Shown here piece by piece: positions 37,185-46,900 of a stretch of 64,000 bases of DNA. Position 1 is the stretch's first letter. Each line of letters begins with the position of its first letter. Both the position numbers and the translations under genes were made by a program. This DNA comes from Alphaproteobacteria bacterium (lineage in GTDB: Bacteria; Pseudomonadota; Alphaproteobacteria; Rhodobacterales; Rhodobacteraceae): positions 124,001 to 188,000 of the forward strand of contig JAUHXK010000005.1 of assembly GCA_030427405.1 (NCBI GenBank), written 5' to 3'. The notes beneath the pieces were generated by a model that had not been told where the DNA came from, ran no database searches, and worked only from the letters and a program-made list of their open reading frames with translations.

Positions 37185-38159
37185 ATGAGCTCCATTGAAA
37201 TGATCGAAGCCGCGGCCGAGCGGCTGAGCGGACATGTAAGAAGAACCCCGATCCTCACCTCGCCATTCCTGGATGAAATCGCCGGGCGCCGGGTTCTGGT
37301 CAAACCCGAATGTCTGCAACACACGGGCAGCTTCAAGTTTCGTGGTGCCTGGTCCGCAATTTCTGCATTGGACGACCACACGCGCGGGCGGGGCGTTATC
37401 GCCTATTCCTCGGGCAATCACGCGCAGGGCGTGGCGCTTGCCGCATCCCGGCACGGGATCGGCGCGGTTATTGTGATGCCGTCGGACGCCCCGCAACTCA
37501 AGATCGCCAATACGCGGGCGCTGGGGGCCGAAGTCGTGCTTTATGACCGCCAAAACGAAAGCCGCGAAGCAATTGGCGAGGCAATAGCACAGGAACGGGG
37601 GCTGACGCTGATCCGGCCTTATGACGAACCTCAGGTCATCGCAGGTCAGGGCACTACGGGTCTGGAGATTGCAGAACAGGCCCACGCGCTTGATGTGACC
37701 AAGGCCGACGTCTTGGTGTGCTGCGGTGGTGGCGGGCTGACATCCGGCATCGCGCTTGCACTGGAAAGCCGCGCTCCCAGCCTGCGCGCGCGCCCCTGCG
37801 AGCCCGAAGGGTTTGACGACGTCAGGCGCTCGTTGGAAACGGGCCAGATACAGAACAACAATGCGTCATCGGGCAATATCTGTGACGCCATCCTGACGCC
37901 GCAACCGGGGCAAATAACCTTTCCGATCATCAAACGCCTGTGCGGACCGGGTTTTGCGATAACCGAAGAAGAGGCATTGCGCGCCATGGCCCTTGCCTTT
38001 GTGCGCCTCAAAATCGTTCTGGAACCCGGCGGGGCGGTGTCACTGGCGGCGGCGCTGTTCAGACCCGATGAAATCGAAGGGGACGCCGTGATCGTCGTGG
38101 CGTCGGGCGGCAATGCGGACCCGGACATTTTTGGCCGGGCGTTGGAATTCCTTACCTGA
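37185..38159 (+). CDS. PLP-dependent threonine/serine dehydratase family protein
   Basis: 324 residues, fold type II PLP enzyme. PLP lysine in GSFKFRGAWSA, the SSGNHAQGVALAA substrate loop and the glycine-rich phosphate site CCGGGGLTSGIAL are intact. No C-terminal ACT regulatory domain, so it is of the catabolic type (TdcB/serine racemase/hydroxyectoine EutB-like). Substrate not determinable from sequence. AAGTTTCATG start region overlaps nothing; 70 bases later comes pcaD. Confidence 0.88.
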   Translation: MSSIEMIEAAAERLSGHVRRTPILTSPFLDEIAGRRVLVKPECLQHTGSFKFRGAWSAISALDDHTRGRGVIAYSSGNHAQGVALAASRHGIGAVIVMPSDAPQLKIANTRALGAEVVLYDRQNESREAIGEAIAQERGLTLIRPYDEPQVIAGQGTTGLEIAEQAHALDVTKADVLVCCGGGGLTSGIALALESRAPSLRARPCEPEGFDDVRRSLETGQIQNNNASSGNICDAILTPQPGQITFPIIKRLCGPGFAITEEEALRAMALAFVRLKIVLEPGGAVSLAAALFRPDEIEGDAVIVVASGGNADPDIFGRALEFLT

Positions 38160-38229
38160 CAAAGCGTCGCAACCGGTGCAATCTGCCCCGCACGGCCCCC
38201 AGACAAAAAAACAAAGAAAGCAAGACAGG

Positions 38230-39018
38230 ATGCAAATTGCTGATCTCAAAGACGTGCGATTGCACTACCGGATCGACGGAGATCCGGACGGGCCGCCGGT
38301 TGTCTTTGCCAACGCGTTGGGAACGGACATGCGCCTGTGGGACCAGGTTGTGCCGCAGCTTTCGGACAAACTGCGGATCATACGCTTTGACAAACGCGGC
38401 CATGGCCTGTCATCCCAACCACCGGCCCCGTATTCGATGGGCGCGCTGGTCCGCGACGCCGAGGGGTTGCTGGATTTCCTTGGGGTCAAAGACTGCGTGT
38501 TCGTGGGCCTGTCCATAGGCGGCATGATTGCCCAAGGTCTGGCCGTCAAGCGGCTGGATCTGATCCGGGGGTTGGTCCTGTCCAACACGGCGGCAAAGAT
38601 TGCCACGCCGGCGACATGGCAGACCCGAATGGACGCGGTAAAAGCCGCAGGCATCGAGGCCATCGCGGACGCGACCATGGAAAGGTGGTTTACCAAGGCG
38701 TTTCGCGCAACCCCGCAGGCGGCCCTGTGGCGCAACATGATGGTGCGTCAGCCGGTCGACGGATACCTTGGATGCTGCGCCGCGGTTTCGGGGACGGATT
38801 TTTACACCCCAACCAGCGGACTGCGCCTGCCGACCCTCGGGATCGCGGGCAACGACGACGGGTCCACCCCGCCCGATCTGCTCCGCGAGACAGTCGACCT
38901 GATACCGGGTTCCCGGCTTGAGCTGATGCGCAAGGCGGGGCACCTGCCTTGTGTGGAACGGCCAGCGGCCTATGCCGAGATTCTGGACCGTTTCCTGCGT
39001 GAAATTGGACATATCTGA
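38230..39018 (+). CDS. pcaD: 3-oxoadipate enol-lactonase-like alpha/beta hydrolase
   Basis: 262 residues, matches PcaD in length and layout. Nucleophile Ser in VGLSIGGMIAQGL, acid in GNDDGSTPPDL, and His in AGHLPCVE. PcaD opens 3-oxoadipate enol-lactone in protocatechuate breakdown. None of pcaB, pcaC, pcaG, pcaH, pcaI or pcaJ is nearby, so the true substrate might be another lactone. Ribosome-binding site ACAGG. Twelve bases before the next hydrolase gene. Confidence 0.8.
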   Translation: MQIADLKDVRLHYRIDGDPDGPPVVFANALGTDMRLWDQVVPQLSDKLRIIRFDKRGHGLSSQPPAPYSMGALVRDAEGLLDFLGVKDCVFVGLSIGGMIAQGLAVKRLDLIRGLVLSNTAAKIATPATWQTRMDAVKAAGIEAIADATMERWFTKAFRATPQAALWRNMMVRQPVDGYLGCCAAVSGTDFYTPTSGLRLPTLGIAGNDDGSTPPDLLRETVDLIPGSRLELMRKAGHLPCVERPAAYAEILDRFLREIGHI

Positions 39019-39030
39019 AGGAGAAGCGCC

Positions 39031-39744
39031 TTGGCCGACATATTGCTCGTCCATGGGTCCTGGCACGGCGCCTGGTGTTGGCGCGACCTGCTCCCCGAGC
39101 TGGCCGAACTTGGCCATGACGCGCACGCCATCGACCTGCCCAGTCACGGATCGGACCCGACGCCCGTGTCCGACGTCACCCTGGAGATGTGCCGCGACGC
39201 AGTGCTGGCGGCATCATCACCCGACACGATTGTCCTTGGGCATTCCTGGGGCGGCTACCCCATAAGTGCCGCCGCCGAATCCGACCCGCAAGCAATGCGC
39301 GGCCTGATTTACCTGTGCGCCTATGTTCCGCAATCCGGGCTGTCGATGGTGGACATGCGCAAGCGCGGCCCCCGGCAATTGCTGGACGGCGCGCTTGAGA
39401 AATCCTCGGACGGGCTGTCCTGCACTGTGCGACCGGACCGGGTGCAAGACCTGTTCTACCACGATTGCCCTGCCAATACCCTTCCGTTTGCATTTGCACG
39501 CCTGTGCCCGCAAGCCATCCTGCCACAGGATACACCGCTGACCCTGAGTACACGTTTCGGGCAGGTTCCGAAGGCCTATATCCGTTGTACCGACGACCGG
39601 ACCATACCGCCCGAGTACCAGGAAGAGATGAGCCGCTGCGCGACGCCCGAAATGCGGCACAATATCGACAGCTCTCATTCGCCGTTTTTTGCCTGCCCCC
39701 GAGACCTGGCCGGGATCATCGACCAGATCACCAGGGCATTTTGA
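39031..39744 (+). CDS. Alpha/beta hydrolase, methyl-esterase/hydroxynitrile-lyase-like
   Basis: 237 residues with a TTG start preceded by AAGGAG. HGSWHGAWCW (oxyanion side) at the N-terminus, nucleophile LGHSWGGYPI, acid in CTDDRTIPPEYQ and catalytic His in DSSHSPFFACP. This pattern is typical of the small EstC/salicylate-esterase-like group. Only 12 bases after pcaD and presumably cotranscribed with it. Substrate unknown. Confidence 0.85.
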   Translation: MADILLVHGSWHGAWCWRDLLPELAELGHDAHAIDLPSHGSDPTPVSDVTLEMCRDAVLAASSPDTIVLGHSWGGYPISAAAESDPQAMRGLIYLCAYVPQSGLSMVDMRKRGPRQLLDGALEKSSDGLSCTVRPDRVQDLFYHDCPANTLPFAFARLCPQAILPQDTPLTLSTRFGQVPKAYIRCTDDRTIPPEYQEEMSRCATPEMRHNIDSSHSPFFACPRDLAGIIDQITRAF

Positions 39745-39867
39745 ACGCAACGCCCGGCACCTGCCGGGGGCAGCCCCGGATGCGCGATGGCAGGCCTGGC
39801 CATCGCAGGCTTTTCAGCACTCGGTCCCGACGATAGGGTTCCGCAATCGATTAGAGTTTCGGATCCC

Positions 39868-41067
39868 ATGCGCCTGCCCTTTTTGTTTGTTCTCAGCACG
39901 GTAATGATCGACGCAATGGGCATCGGGCTCGTGCTGCCGATCATGCCCGAACTCATTCTGGATGTGCAGGGCGGCACCTTGGCCAGCGCCGCGGTCTGGG
40001 GAGGCGTGCTCAGCACCGCTTTTGCGACGATGCAATTTCTGTTTGGCCCGGTATTGGGCAACCTGTCCGATGCCTTTGGCCGCAGGCCCGTCTTGCTGGT
40101 TTCTTTGGTCGTGATGGCGTTGGATTATGTGGTGATGGCGTTGGCGGGCAGTATCTGGGTGCTTTTGGCAGGGCGTATCGTGGGCGGCATAACGGCCGCA
40201 ACGCATTCAACGGCGGCTGCATTCATGGCCGATGTATCGCGGCCGCAGGACAAGGCTGCAAATTTCGGCCTGCTGGGGGCCGCGTTTGGCATCGGCTTTG
40301 TCCTGGGCCCGTTGCTTGGCGGTCTGCTTGGCGAATTTGGAACCCGCGCGCCGTTCTGGACGGCCGCCGGATTGTCGGCGCTGGGCTTTGGCCTGGGCCT
40401 TTTGGTCATGCCCGAAACCGTCACCGAAAAAACGCGCAGACCTTTTTCATGGAACCGGGCGAACCCCGCAGGATCGCTTCGGGCAATCGCGGCCCTTCCC
40501 GGGATCAGGCCGCTGCTTTGGGTCTATTTCCTCTATTCCGTCTCAATCTACGTCTACCCGGCAATCTGGTCCTATTTCACGCTCGAACGTTTCGGCTGGT
40601 CGCCGCAGATGATCGGCATTTCGCTGGGCCTGTATGGCATCGGGATGGCGGCGGTTCAGGGCGGGCTGATCAGACCGGCAACCCGTTATCTTGGTGAACG
40701 TGCCACCGTTATCCTCGGGATGGGGTTCGAGATACTCAGCTTTGCCCTGCTGGCCTTTCTGACCAGCGGAGCAATTGCCATGATGCTTATTCCGGTCACG
40801 GCACTGGGGGCCGTGGTCACACCTGCGCTTCAGGCCATGATGTCGCGCGCAACGCCAGACAGCCAACAGGGCGAATTGCAGGGAGTGTTGACCGCGCTGC
40901 AAGCCTTGTCGATGATTCTGTCGCCGTTGGTGATGACAACCATCTTTGCGCAATTCGTGAAACCGGGCGGCACAGTTTACCTGCCGGGCGCCCCATTCCT
41001 GTTGGCGCTTGCGCTGATGCTGGTGGGTTTCGCGGTTTTCTTCCGTTCGAGGCCGGCCGTGACGTGA
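39868..41067 (+). CDS. MFS transporter, TetA/TCR subfamily
   Basis: 399 residues, 12 hydrophobic helices. The loop 2-3 antiporter motif is GNLSDAFGRRPVLL, and motif D1/GIGLVLPIMPEL near the start matches the tetracycline-efflux group (TetA). These are proton-driven drug exporters, but many chromosomal relatives export unknown compounds. A longer frame from 39787 exists; MRLPFLFV at 39868 is preferred because the added residues look unconserved. Lies after the hydrolases, before the alcohol dehydrogenase. Confidence 0.88.
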   Translation: MRLPFLFVLSTVMIDAMGIGLVLPIMPELILDVQGGTLASAAVWGGVLSTAFATMQFLFGPVLGNLSDAFGRRPVLLVSLVVMALDYVVMALAGSIWVLLAGRIVGGITAATHSTAAAFMADVSRPQDKAANFGLLGAAFGIGFVLGPLLGGLLGEFGTRAPFWTAAGLSALGFGLGLLVMPETVTEKTRRPFSWNRANPAGSLRAIAALPGIRPLLWVYFLYSVSIYVYPAIWSYFTLERFGWSPQMIGISLGLYGIGMAAVQGGLIRPATRYLGERATVILGMGFEILSFALLAFLTSGAIAMMLIPVTALGAVVTPALQAMMSRATPDSQQGELQGVLTALQALSMILSPLVMTTIFAQFVKPGGTVYLPGAPFLLALALMLVGFAVFFRSRPAVT

Positions 41068-41148
41068 CAACACAACTTTCTGACGTTTTCCACCTTGCGG
41101 CAGACGCACAGAAACGCCACCGTTTCCACAAAGCCAAACGGGGAAACC

Positions 41149-42246
41149 ATGCAAACCATCAAAGCTGCAGTTTGTCGCGCCTTTAACGAACCTCTGGTGA
41201 TCGAGGATATCCAGATCGCACCGCCCGGCACAGGCGAGGTCGAGGTCACTTTGGACGCGGTGGCGATTTGCCATTCCGACATCACCTATGCCAGCGGCGC
41301 ATGGGGCGGTTTTCTGCCTTCGGTCTATGGGCACGAAGCCGCGGGCGTCATCACGGCTGTCGGCGATTCAGCCGGGGACTTTTCCGTCGGCGATTCCGTT
41401 GTCGTGACCCTTATCCGGGCCTGCGGGTCCTGCCCGTCCTGCGCAAGCGGAAAGCCAACCGTCTGCGAGACACGCTATGACGCGGTCAAGGGCCCCCTGC
41501 GCACGGCCGATGGCGGGCCGTTGGAACAGGCCATGGCCTGTGGCGCCTTTGCCGAAAAAGTCGTGGTCAGCCATCGCCAAATCGTCAAGATACCGTCCAC
41601 CATGCCCAAGGATGTGGCCTGTTTGCTATCATGTGGCGTGATCACAGGGGTTGGTGCCGCCGTCAACGCGGCGCAGCTGCGCCCCGGACAGGACGTGGTC
41701 GTGATCGGCGCGGGCGGCGTCGGGCTGAACGCCATTCAAGGCGCGCGCCTTGCCGGGGCCCGTCGCATCGTCGCCGTGGACATGACCGAAGACAAGCTTG
41801 AGATCGCCAAGGAATTCGGCGCCACGCACGGCGTGCTGGCAACGCTCGATAGCCCCTGGAAAGCGGCCTACAAGGCGATGGGCGGTCGCGGCGCGGATGC
41901 CGTCCTGATCACGGTCGGCGCCATCCCCGCCTATGACCAGGCCCCCCGATACCTGGGACCGGGCGGCAAGGCCGTGATGATCGGGATGCCGCATTCGGGC
42001 GCTCAGGCCAGCTATGAACCGGTTATCCTGGCCGCGCTTGGGCAGGGAATGGTGGGTTCAAAAATGGGCGACGTCGTCATTCAGCGCGACATTCCCTGGA
42101 TGATTGACCTGTACGAGCAGGGGCGCCTGTTGCTGGACGAACTGATATCCGGGCGCTGGACGCTGGATCAGATCAATGATGCCATCACCGATACCAAGAC
42201 GGGTTCGGCCAAGCGCAACGTGATCCTGTTCGACAGACAGTCGTAA
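41149..42246 (+). CDS. Zinc-dependent alcohol dehydrogenase (MDR superfamily)
   Basis: 365 residues. Catalytic zinc ligands Cys in AICHSDITY, His-Glu in YGHEAAGV and the later Cys in LLSCGVITGVGA; four structural-zinc cysteines in RACGSCPSCASGKPTVCE; NAD-binding GAGGVGLNAIQGARLAGA. It resembles class III/formaldehyde-type and aryl-alcohol dehydrogenases; the substrate is not clear. Start MQTIKAAV at 41149 (frame extends to 41095). Followed 33 bases later by the enolase-superfamily gene, likely cotranscribed. Confidence 0.88.
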   Translation: MQTIKAAVCRAFNEPLVIEDIQIAPPGTGEVEVTLDAVAICHSDITYASGAWGGFLPSVYGHEAAGVITAVGDSAGDFSVGDSVVVTLIRACGSCPSCASGKPTVCETRYDAVKGPLRTADGGPLEQAMACGAFAEKVVVSHRQIVKIPSTMPKDVACLLSCGVITGVGAAVNAAQLRPGQDVVVIGAGGVGLNAIQGARLAGARRIVAVDMTEDKLEIAKEFGATHGVLATLDSPWKAAYKAMGGRGADAVLITVGAIPAYDQAPRYLGPGGKAVMIGMPHSGAQASYEPVILAALGQGMVGSKMGDVVIQRDIPWMIDLYEQGRLLLDELISGRWTLDQINDAITDTKTGSAKRNVILFDRQS

Positions 42247-42279
42247 CCCGATCAGGACCCCGCAAGAAAGGCCCCCCCG

Positions 42280-43512
42280 ATGAAGCTGCAAGATCTCGAC
42301 GTCATCATTACTGCTCCGCCCGCGCCCGGTTGGGGCGGGCGCTATTGGATTCTGGTAAAAGTCACGACCGATACCGGTATTACCGGATGGGGCGAATGCT
42401 ATGCCTCGTCGATCGGCCCGCAGGCCATGACCCATGTAATCCGCGATGTGTTTGAAAGGCATATGGCGGGCGAAAACCCCGAGAATATCGAGCTGATGTT
42501 CCGCCGCGCCTATTCCAGCGGGTTCACCCAGCGTCCCGATCTGACCGTCATGGGGGCTTTTTCGGGGCTCGAAATTGCCTGTTGGGACATTCTGGGAAAA
42601 GACCGGGACAGGCCCGTCTACGCGCTTTTGGGCGGGCGCATGAATGACCGAATCCGGGCGTATACCTACCTCTACCCGCTTGCGCAGCATAACCTGACCG
42701 ATTTCTGGACCTCGGCCGAACAAGCCGGGGAATGTGCCGCCGAAATGGTGCGGCGAGGGTTTACCGCAGTCAAGTTCGACCCGGCCGGTCCCTATACGAT
42801 CCGGGGCGGGCATATGCCGGCCATGTCGGACATTTCGCTGTCGGTGGGTTTTTGCAAAGCCATTCGCGACGCCGTCGGCGACAAGGCCGATTTGCTGTTC
42901 GGGACACATGGCCAGTTCAACACGGCCGGTGCCATTCGCCTGGGGCAGGCGATCGAGCCTTATGCGCCGTTGTGGTTTGAAGAACCGACCCCCCCCGACA
43001 TGATCGAGGACATGGCCCGCGTTGCGCGGAATGTCCGCATCCCGGTGGCAACGGGTGAACGGATGACAACCAAGGCCGAATTTGGCGCAGTCCTGCGGGC
43101 CGGGGCCGCCGAGATTCTGCAGCCGGCGCTTGGCCGCGCCGGAGGCATCTGGGAGATGAAGAAAGTCGCGGCCATGGCCGAGGTCTTCAACGCGCAGATG
43201 GCTCCCCATCTGTACGCAGGGCCGGTAGAATGGGCGGCGAATGTCCACCTGGCCGCGTCAATCCCGAATATCCTGCTGCTGGAAACCATCGACACCCCGT
43301 TCCACGATCAGTTGATCAAGGGCACAATTCGCGTTCAGGACGGCTTTGTCGTTCCTCCGACCGCACCCGGCCTTGGGATCGAGGTCGACGAGGACCTGGC
43401 GCGCGCCAACCCCTATACCGGGGACGGTTTGCACCTGCAGATGCAGGAAGACCCCTGCGACTATCACGGCGGCAACAACTTTCAGGGCGGTGCCCCCGCG
43501 CGGGAGGGGTGA
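42280..43512 (+). CDS. Mandelate racemase/muconate lactonizing enzyme family protein (sugar-acid dehydratase-like)
   Basis: 410 residues, enolase superfamily. N-terminal capping domain up to about 125, then the barrel with FTAVKFDPAGPY on the second strand, FGTHGQFN, LWFEEPTPP and VATGERM supplying metal ligands, and APHLYAGPVE carrying a late catalytic His. These features are closer to gluconate/galactonate dehydratase-like members than to mandelate racemase itself. With the adjacent alcohol dehydrogenase and transporter this suggests use of a sugar acid or related compound, but no transporter of the TRAP or sugar-ABC kind is next to it. Confidence 0.82.
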   Translation: MKLQDLDVIITAPPAPGWGGRYWILVKVTTDTGITGWGECYASSIGPQAMTHVIRDVFERHMAGENPENIELMFRRAYSSGFTQRPDLTVMGAFSGLEIACWDILGKDRDRPVYALLGGRMNDRIRAYTYLYPLAQHNLTDFWTSAEQAGECAAEMVRRGFTAVKFDPAGPYTIRGGHMPAMSDISLSVGFCKAIRDAVGDKADLLFGTHGQFNTAGAIRLGQAIEPYAPLWFEEPTPPDMIEDMARVARNVRIPVATGERMTTKAEFGAVLRAGAAEILQPALGRAGGIWEMKKVAAMAEVFNAQMAPHLYAGPVEWAANVHLAASIPNILLLETIDTPFHDQLIKGTIRVQDGFVVPPTAPGLGIEVDEDLARANPYTGDGLHLQMQEDPCDYHGGNNFQGGAPAREG

Positions 43513-43569
43513 CAAACCGGCCTGGATTGGGGCATATTACTGCAGCCCAATTCAGCAAACGGACACCAA

Positions 43570-43911
43570 GTGACTGTTCAGGATACCACCCTTCAGAACC
43601 TGCCCCCCGAAACGCCGGCAGATATGAAACAAAGCGCCGCACAGGCTGCGGCCTTTCTCAAGACGCTGGCGCATGAAGGCCGCCTGATGATCCTGTGTCA
43701 CCTGGGCACCGGAGAACGTTCCGTGGGCGAGCTTGAGGCGTTACTGGACATCCGGCAGGCCGCAGTCAGCCAGATGCTTGCACGACTGCGCGAAGAGGGT
43801 TTGGTTTCGACGCGCCGCGAAGGCAAGACAATCTATTACTCGCTGCGGGACGGAAACACCGCCAAGGTCATCGACCTTTTGTACGCGCTGTTCTGCCAGC
43901 CCCAGGACTGA
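43570..43911 (+). CDS. ArsR-family repressor with the SqrR/BigR two-cysteine pattern
   Basis: 113 residues, GTG start. Winged helix: LKTLAHEGRLMILCHLGTG, DIRQAAVSQMLARLREEGLV, STRREGKTIYYSL. Cys43 (in ILCHLG) and Cys109 (in ALFCQPQ) are 66 residues apart, the same spacing as Cys41 and Cys107 of Rhodobacter SqrR, in which persulfide or polysulfide links the two thiols and releases DNA. No metal-site motif of ArsR/SmtB (CVCDLC) is present. A persulfide-sensing role is thus likely, but no sulfide-oxidation gene (sqr, ETHE1-type dioxygenase) is beside it. Alternative start at the Met of MKQSAAQ. Confidence 0.82.
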   Translation: MTVQDTTLQNLPPETPADMKQSAAQAAAFLKTLAHEGRLMILCHLGTGERSVGELEALLDIRQAAVSQMLARLREEGLVSTRREGKTIYYSLRDGNTAKVIDLLYALFCQPQD

Positions 43912-43917
43912 GCGCGC

Positions 43918-46900
43918 CTAGCTGGACACGTACCCGGCCACAACCTGCAACAGCTTGAACGCCGTGGCTGCATCATTTTCAACGACGGCCAGAAATTCCT
44001 CTTCGCCGATCCGCAGGCAGGTCAGTTCGGTCTCGGCCACCATGCTAAGGGCGCGCGGTTCTTTTCGGATCAGCCCCAGTTCGCCGACCAACGTGCCGCT
44101 GCCGACCCGCGTGATCAATTGATCCGGGCCGGTGTCCTGCGGCAGGTACAACCCGGCCTCACCCTCGATGATCATATAGGCGCCATCGGTCGGCTGGTCG
44201 TCCTTGAGGAACACGATCTCGTTCGCCTGCGCCTGGTACCAGCGGGCCCCAAAGGCCAACAGGCGCAGCTGGCGCCGGTCCAAGCCCGAAAATAGCGGCG
44301 TCTGCTCCAGCGCTCTGAGCTTGCGCGCCAGGTCGGCAGAGGCCGCGCCGTCGCTTTCCGCATCCGCCGGGGCCTGATCGGACACGACCCTGCCCTGGCG
44401 GATCTCGACAAACAGGTCAAAGACATCCGGGTTCTGGAACTGGTCGTTCAGGTACACGACGGTGGTGTCCGGCAACAGCTCTCGCAGGTTCTTGAAGACC
44501 GCAATCTGCGTACCCATATCAAAACTGGCCAGCGCGTCCTCCAGCACCAGAATATCCGGTTTCTTGATGGTCGCGCGCGTGAACGCCATGGGTTCCGCCA
44601 AAGATGCAGGCAGGTTTTGCCCGCCAAGCGAGACCGGAACATCATATATCAGTTCGATCACCAGCGGGCGCGCGCCATGCTCCGCCATGACGTCCAAAAC
44701 AAGCTTGCGCACCTCGTCCGACCGCGCTCCGCCGACCTGGCTGACCTTACCGAACAGGGCATTTTCCAGAACCGTCATACCCGGCGCAAACTCGGTCATC
44801 TCCAAGGGCGCAAACACATCGTCCAGCGACTCCATCAACTTGGCCGAGTGGCTGTGCCGCAACTCAAGGATACGGCATTTCAATTCATCCGAAAACGCCG
44901 GGCCGATCTGTTCTGCCGAAATCACGAACGGCACCGCCAGCAAGGTGGCCAACTGGGTGTCGTCCAGCCCCTTGGCCCCGTCCGTGCGGGTCTTTTCAAC
45001 CAGTTCAACCGCCGTTTCATAGGTGGATGCATCCAGCCCAAGCTTTCTGAACAAGGGATGATCTGTGCCATCCAACCCGAAAATCTGCCGCAACATGTCG
45101 ATCACATCGCGGGTCAGGTTGATCAGCGTTTCATCCAACCCCAACTCGCGCAATTGTCCAAGGAAAACGGTCTGCTGCGACAACAGCAACTGGGTCACAG
45201 GAACGCGCGGCGTTGCGAACAAAAGGTTTTCGGCAACAGGCAGGGCGGCGTTATAGGCGTCGCGGTGAAAGATAAGCGCCTGCTGCTCCAGCCCGGCCTT
45301 GCGCACGGCCGCCTGGACCGCCGGGCGCAGCTCTATCAGCTTGGACGCAAGATCCGAATGCATGTCGGCGTCGAAAACCTGCTCGGCGCCGCGCTGAAAC
45401 AAGGTCGCCCCCGACCCCATCCCGTCGATGAGCCGCAGCCACCAGTCGCGCAACAGGGCCGCGTTTTCAAACCCGGCAAGCGATGGGTCCAGCCAGTCCA
45501 CCTTGTAGGGGTCCGCGCTGTTTCCGGCACGCAGGGTTTCGCTGAAATGGGGGTCGTCCGAGGTATCCGACAAGGGCCTGAACCGCATCGGCATCATGAC
45601 ATTGTCACCCAAGGTGCCCTGAAACATGATCGGGCGCGACGTGGCATGCCCGATCCGGGCGGCAACGACGGCTTGATGCACTGTCGACAGGTTCAGGTCC
45701 CCGATCCTGACGGTTCCGGCGCTGGGCAATATCTCGCGGGTCAGAAGTTCGGCCATCGCGCGCCGGTCTTCCTCGCTGGGAGCCGCAATGGCAATGGTTT
45801 TCCCGGCGGGAAAGCTGAGGTTCAGATCATCCAGGACCTGGTTGCCGTCCATATCCCGCACGGATACCTGATCCAGTGTGATGTCCCCCGCCAGCCTGGG
45901 CTGCGCATCGGGTTCGCCGTCAAACAGCGTTTCCTCGATCATCCCAGAGGGTGCGAAGCGTTCAACGACCACGTCCCAGCGCAGCGACATGTCCTGTGTC
46001 TGGTTGTAATATGTCAGCAGTTCCTTCCATGGCGAGCTCAGGTCCTTATAGGCCGCCAGGGCCGCCACCAGCGCGCCAAGGGAAACCGAGCCCTGCAACA
46101 CCAGAAGACCGCCAACAAGGTAGAACATGAACGGTGTCAGTTGCGAAATGAAGTTATTGATAAACTTCATAAAGAACTTTTTCTGGTAGATCTCGAACCG
46201 GATACCGTACAGCCGCCCCAACTGATCCGAGATCATTGCCCTGCGATACCGCCAGCCGCCATTGGCCCGCAGCGTCGCGGCCCCGGCCGCGTTTTCGCCG
46301 ATCTGCGCGGCAAGCACGCGCACCTCGTGGATGCGGCGCTTGTTCAGCAGGTTGATCTGGCGCTGCAATCGCGGAATCAGCCAGGCCTGAAGCGGGATCA
46401 GCGCAACCGCGGCCAACCCGAACCAAACGCTTTGCAGAAAGAGAAAGGACAGGATGGTCAGCATCTGGCCGGCCTGCAGGACCGGCTGGCTGATCGCATC
46501 CCCCATCAACCCGCCCATCGGTTCGCTTTCGGCGGTAACCATCGAAACCAGTTCACCCTGGCTTACGCGTTCGAAATACGGCTGCGGGAACCGCAGCGCC
46601 CGGCTGATCAACTGATACCGAAGCCGCCGCAGCATGCGTTCACTCAGAACACCCTTCATGGTGTTGATCCGCATCTTCATCAACCCATGTGCCAGAACGG
46701 CGGCCAAAAAGGCGAAACACAGGATCATCAAAAAGGTTGTCTGCGGCAGATCATATCCCCAGACATTGACCACCGAACTGGTCGCACCGATTGCGTCGTT
46801 GATAATGCGCTTGGGCAATTCCAGCGTCAGGTACAGCAACGGAAACAACGTCGCAGTCACCGCCAACAGAATGAACTGATCGCGTTTGGAATATTTCCAG

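Noticed and set aside
43513..43569. SqrR/BigR box (ATTC-N8-GAAT) upstream of the ArsR gene
   Set aside because: I looked for it and found only an isolated ATTC; no inverted partner at the right spacing.
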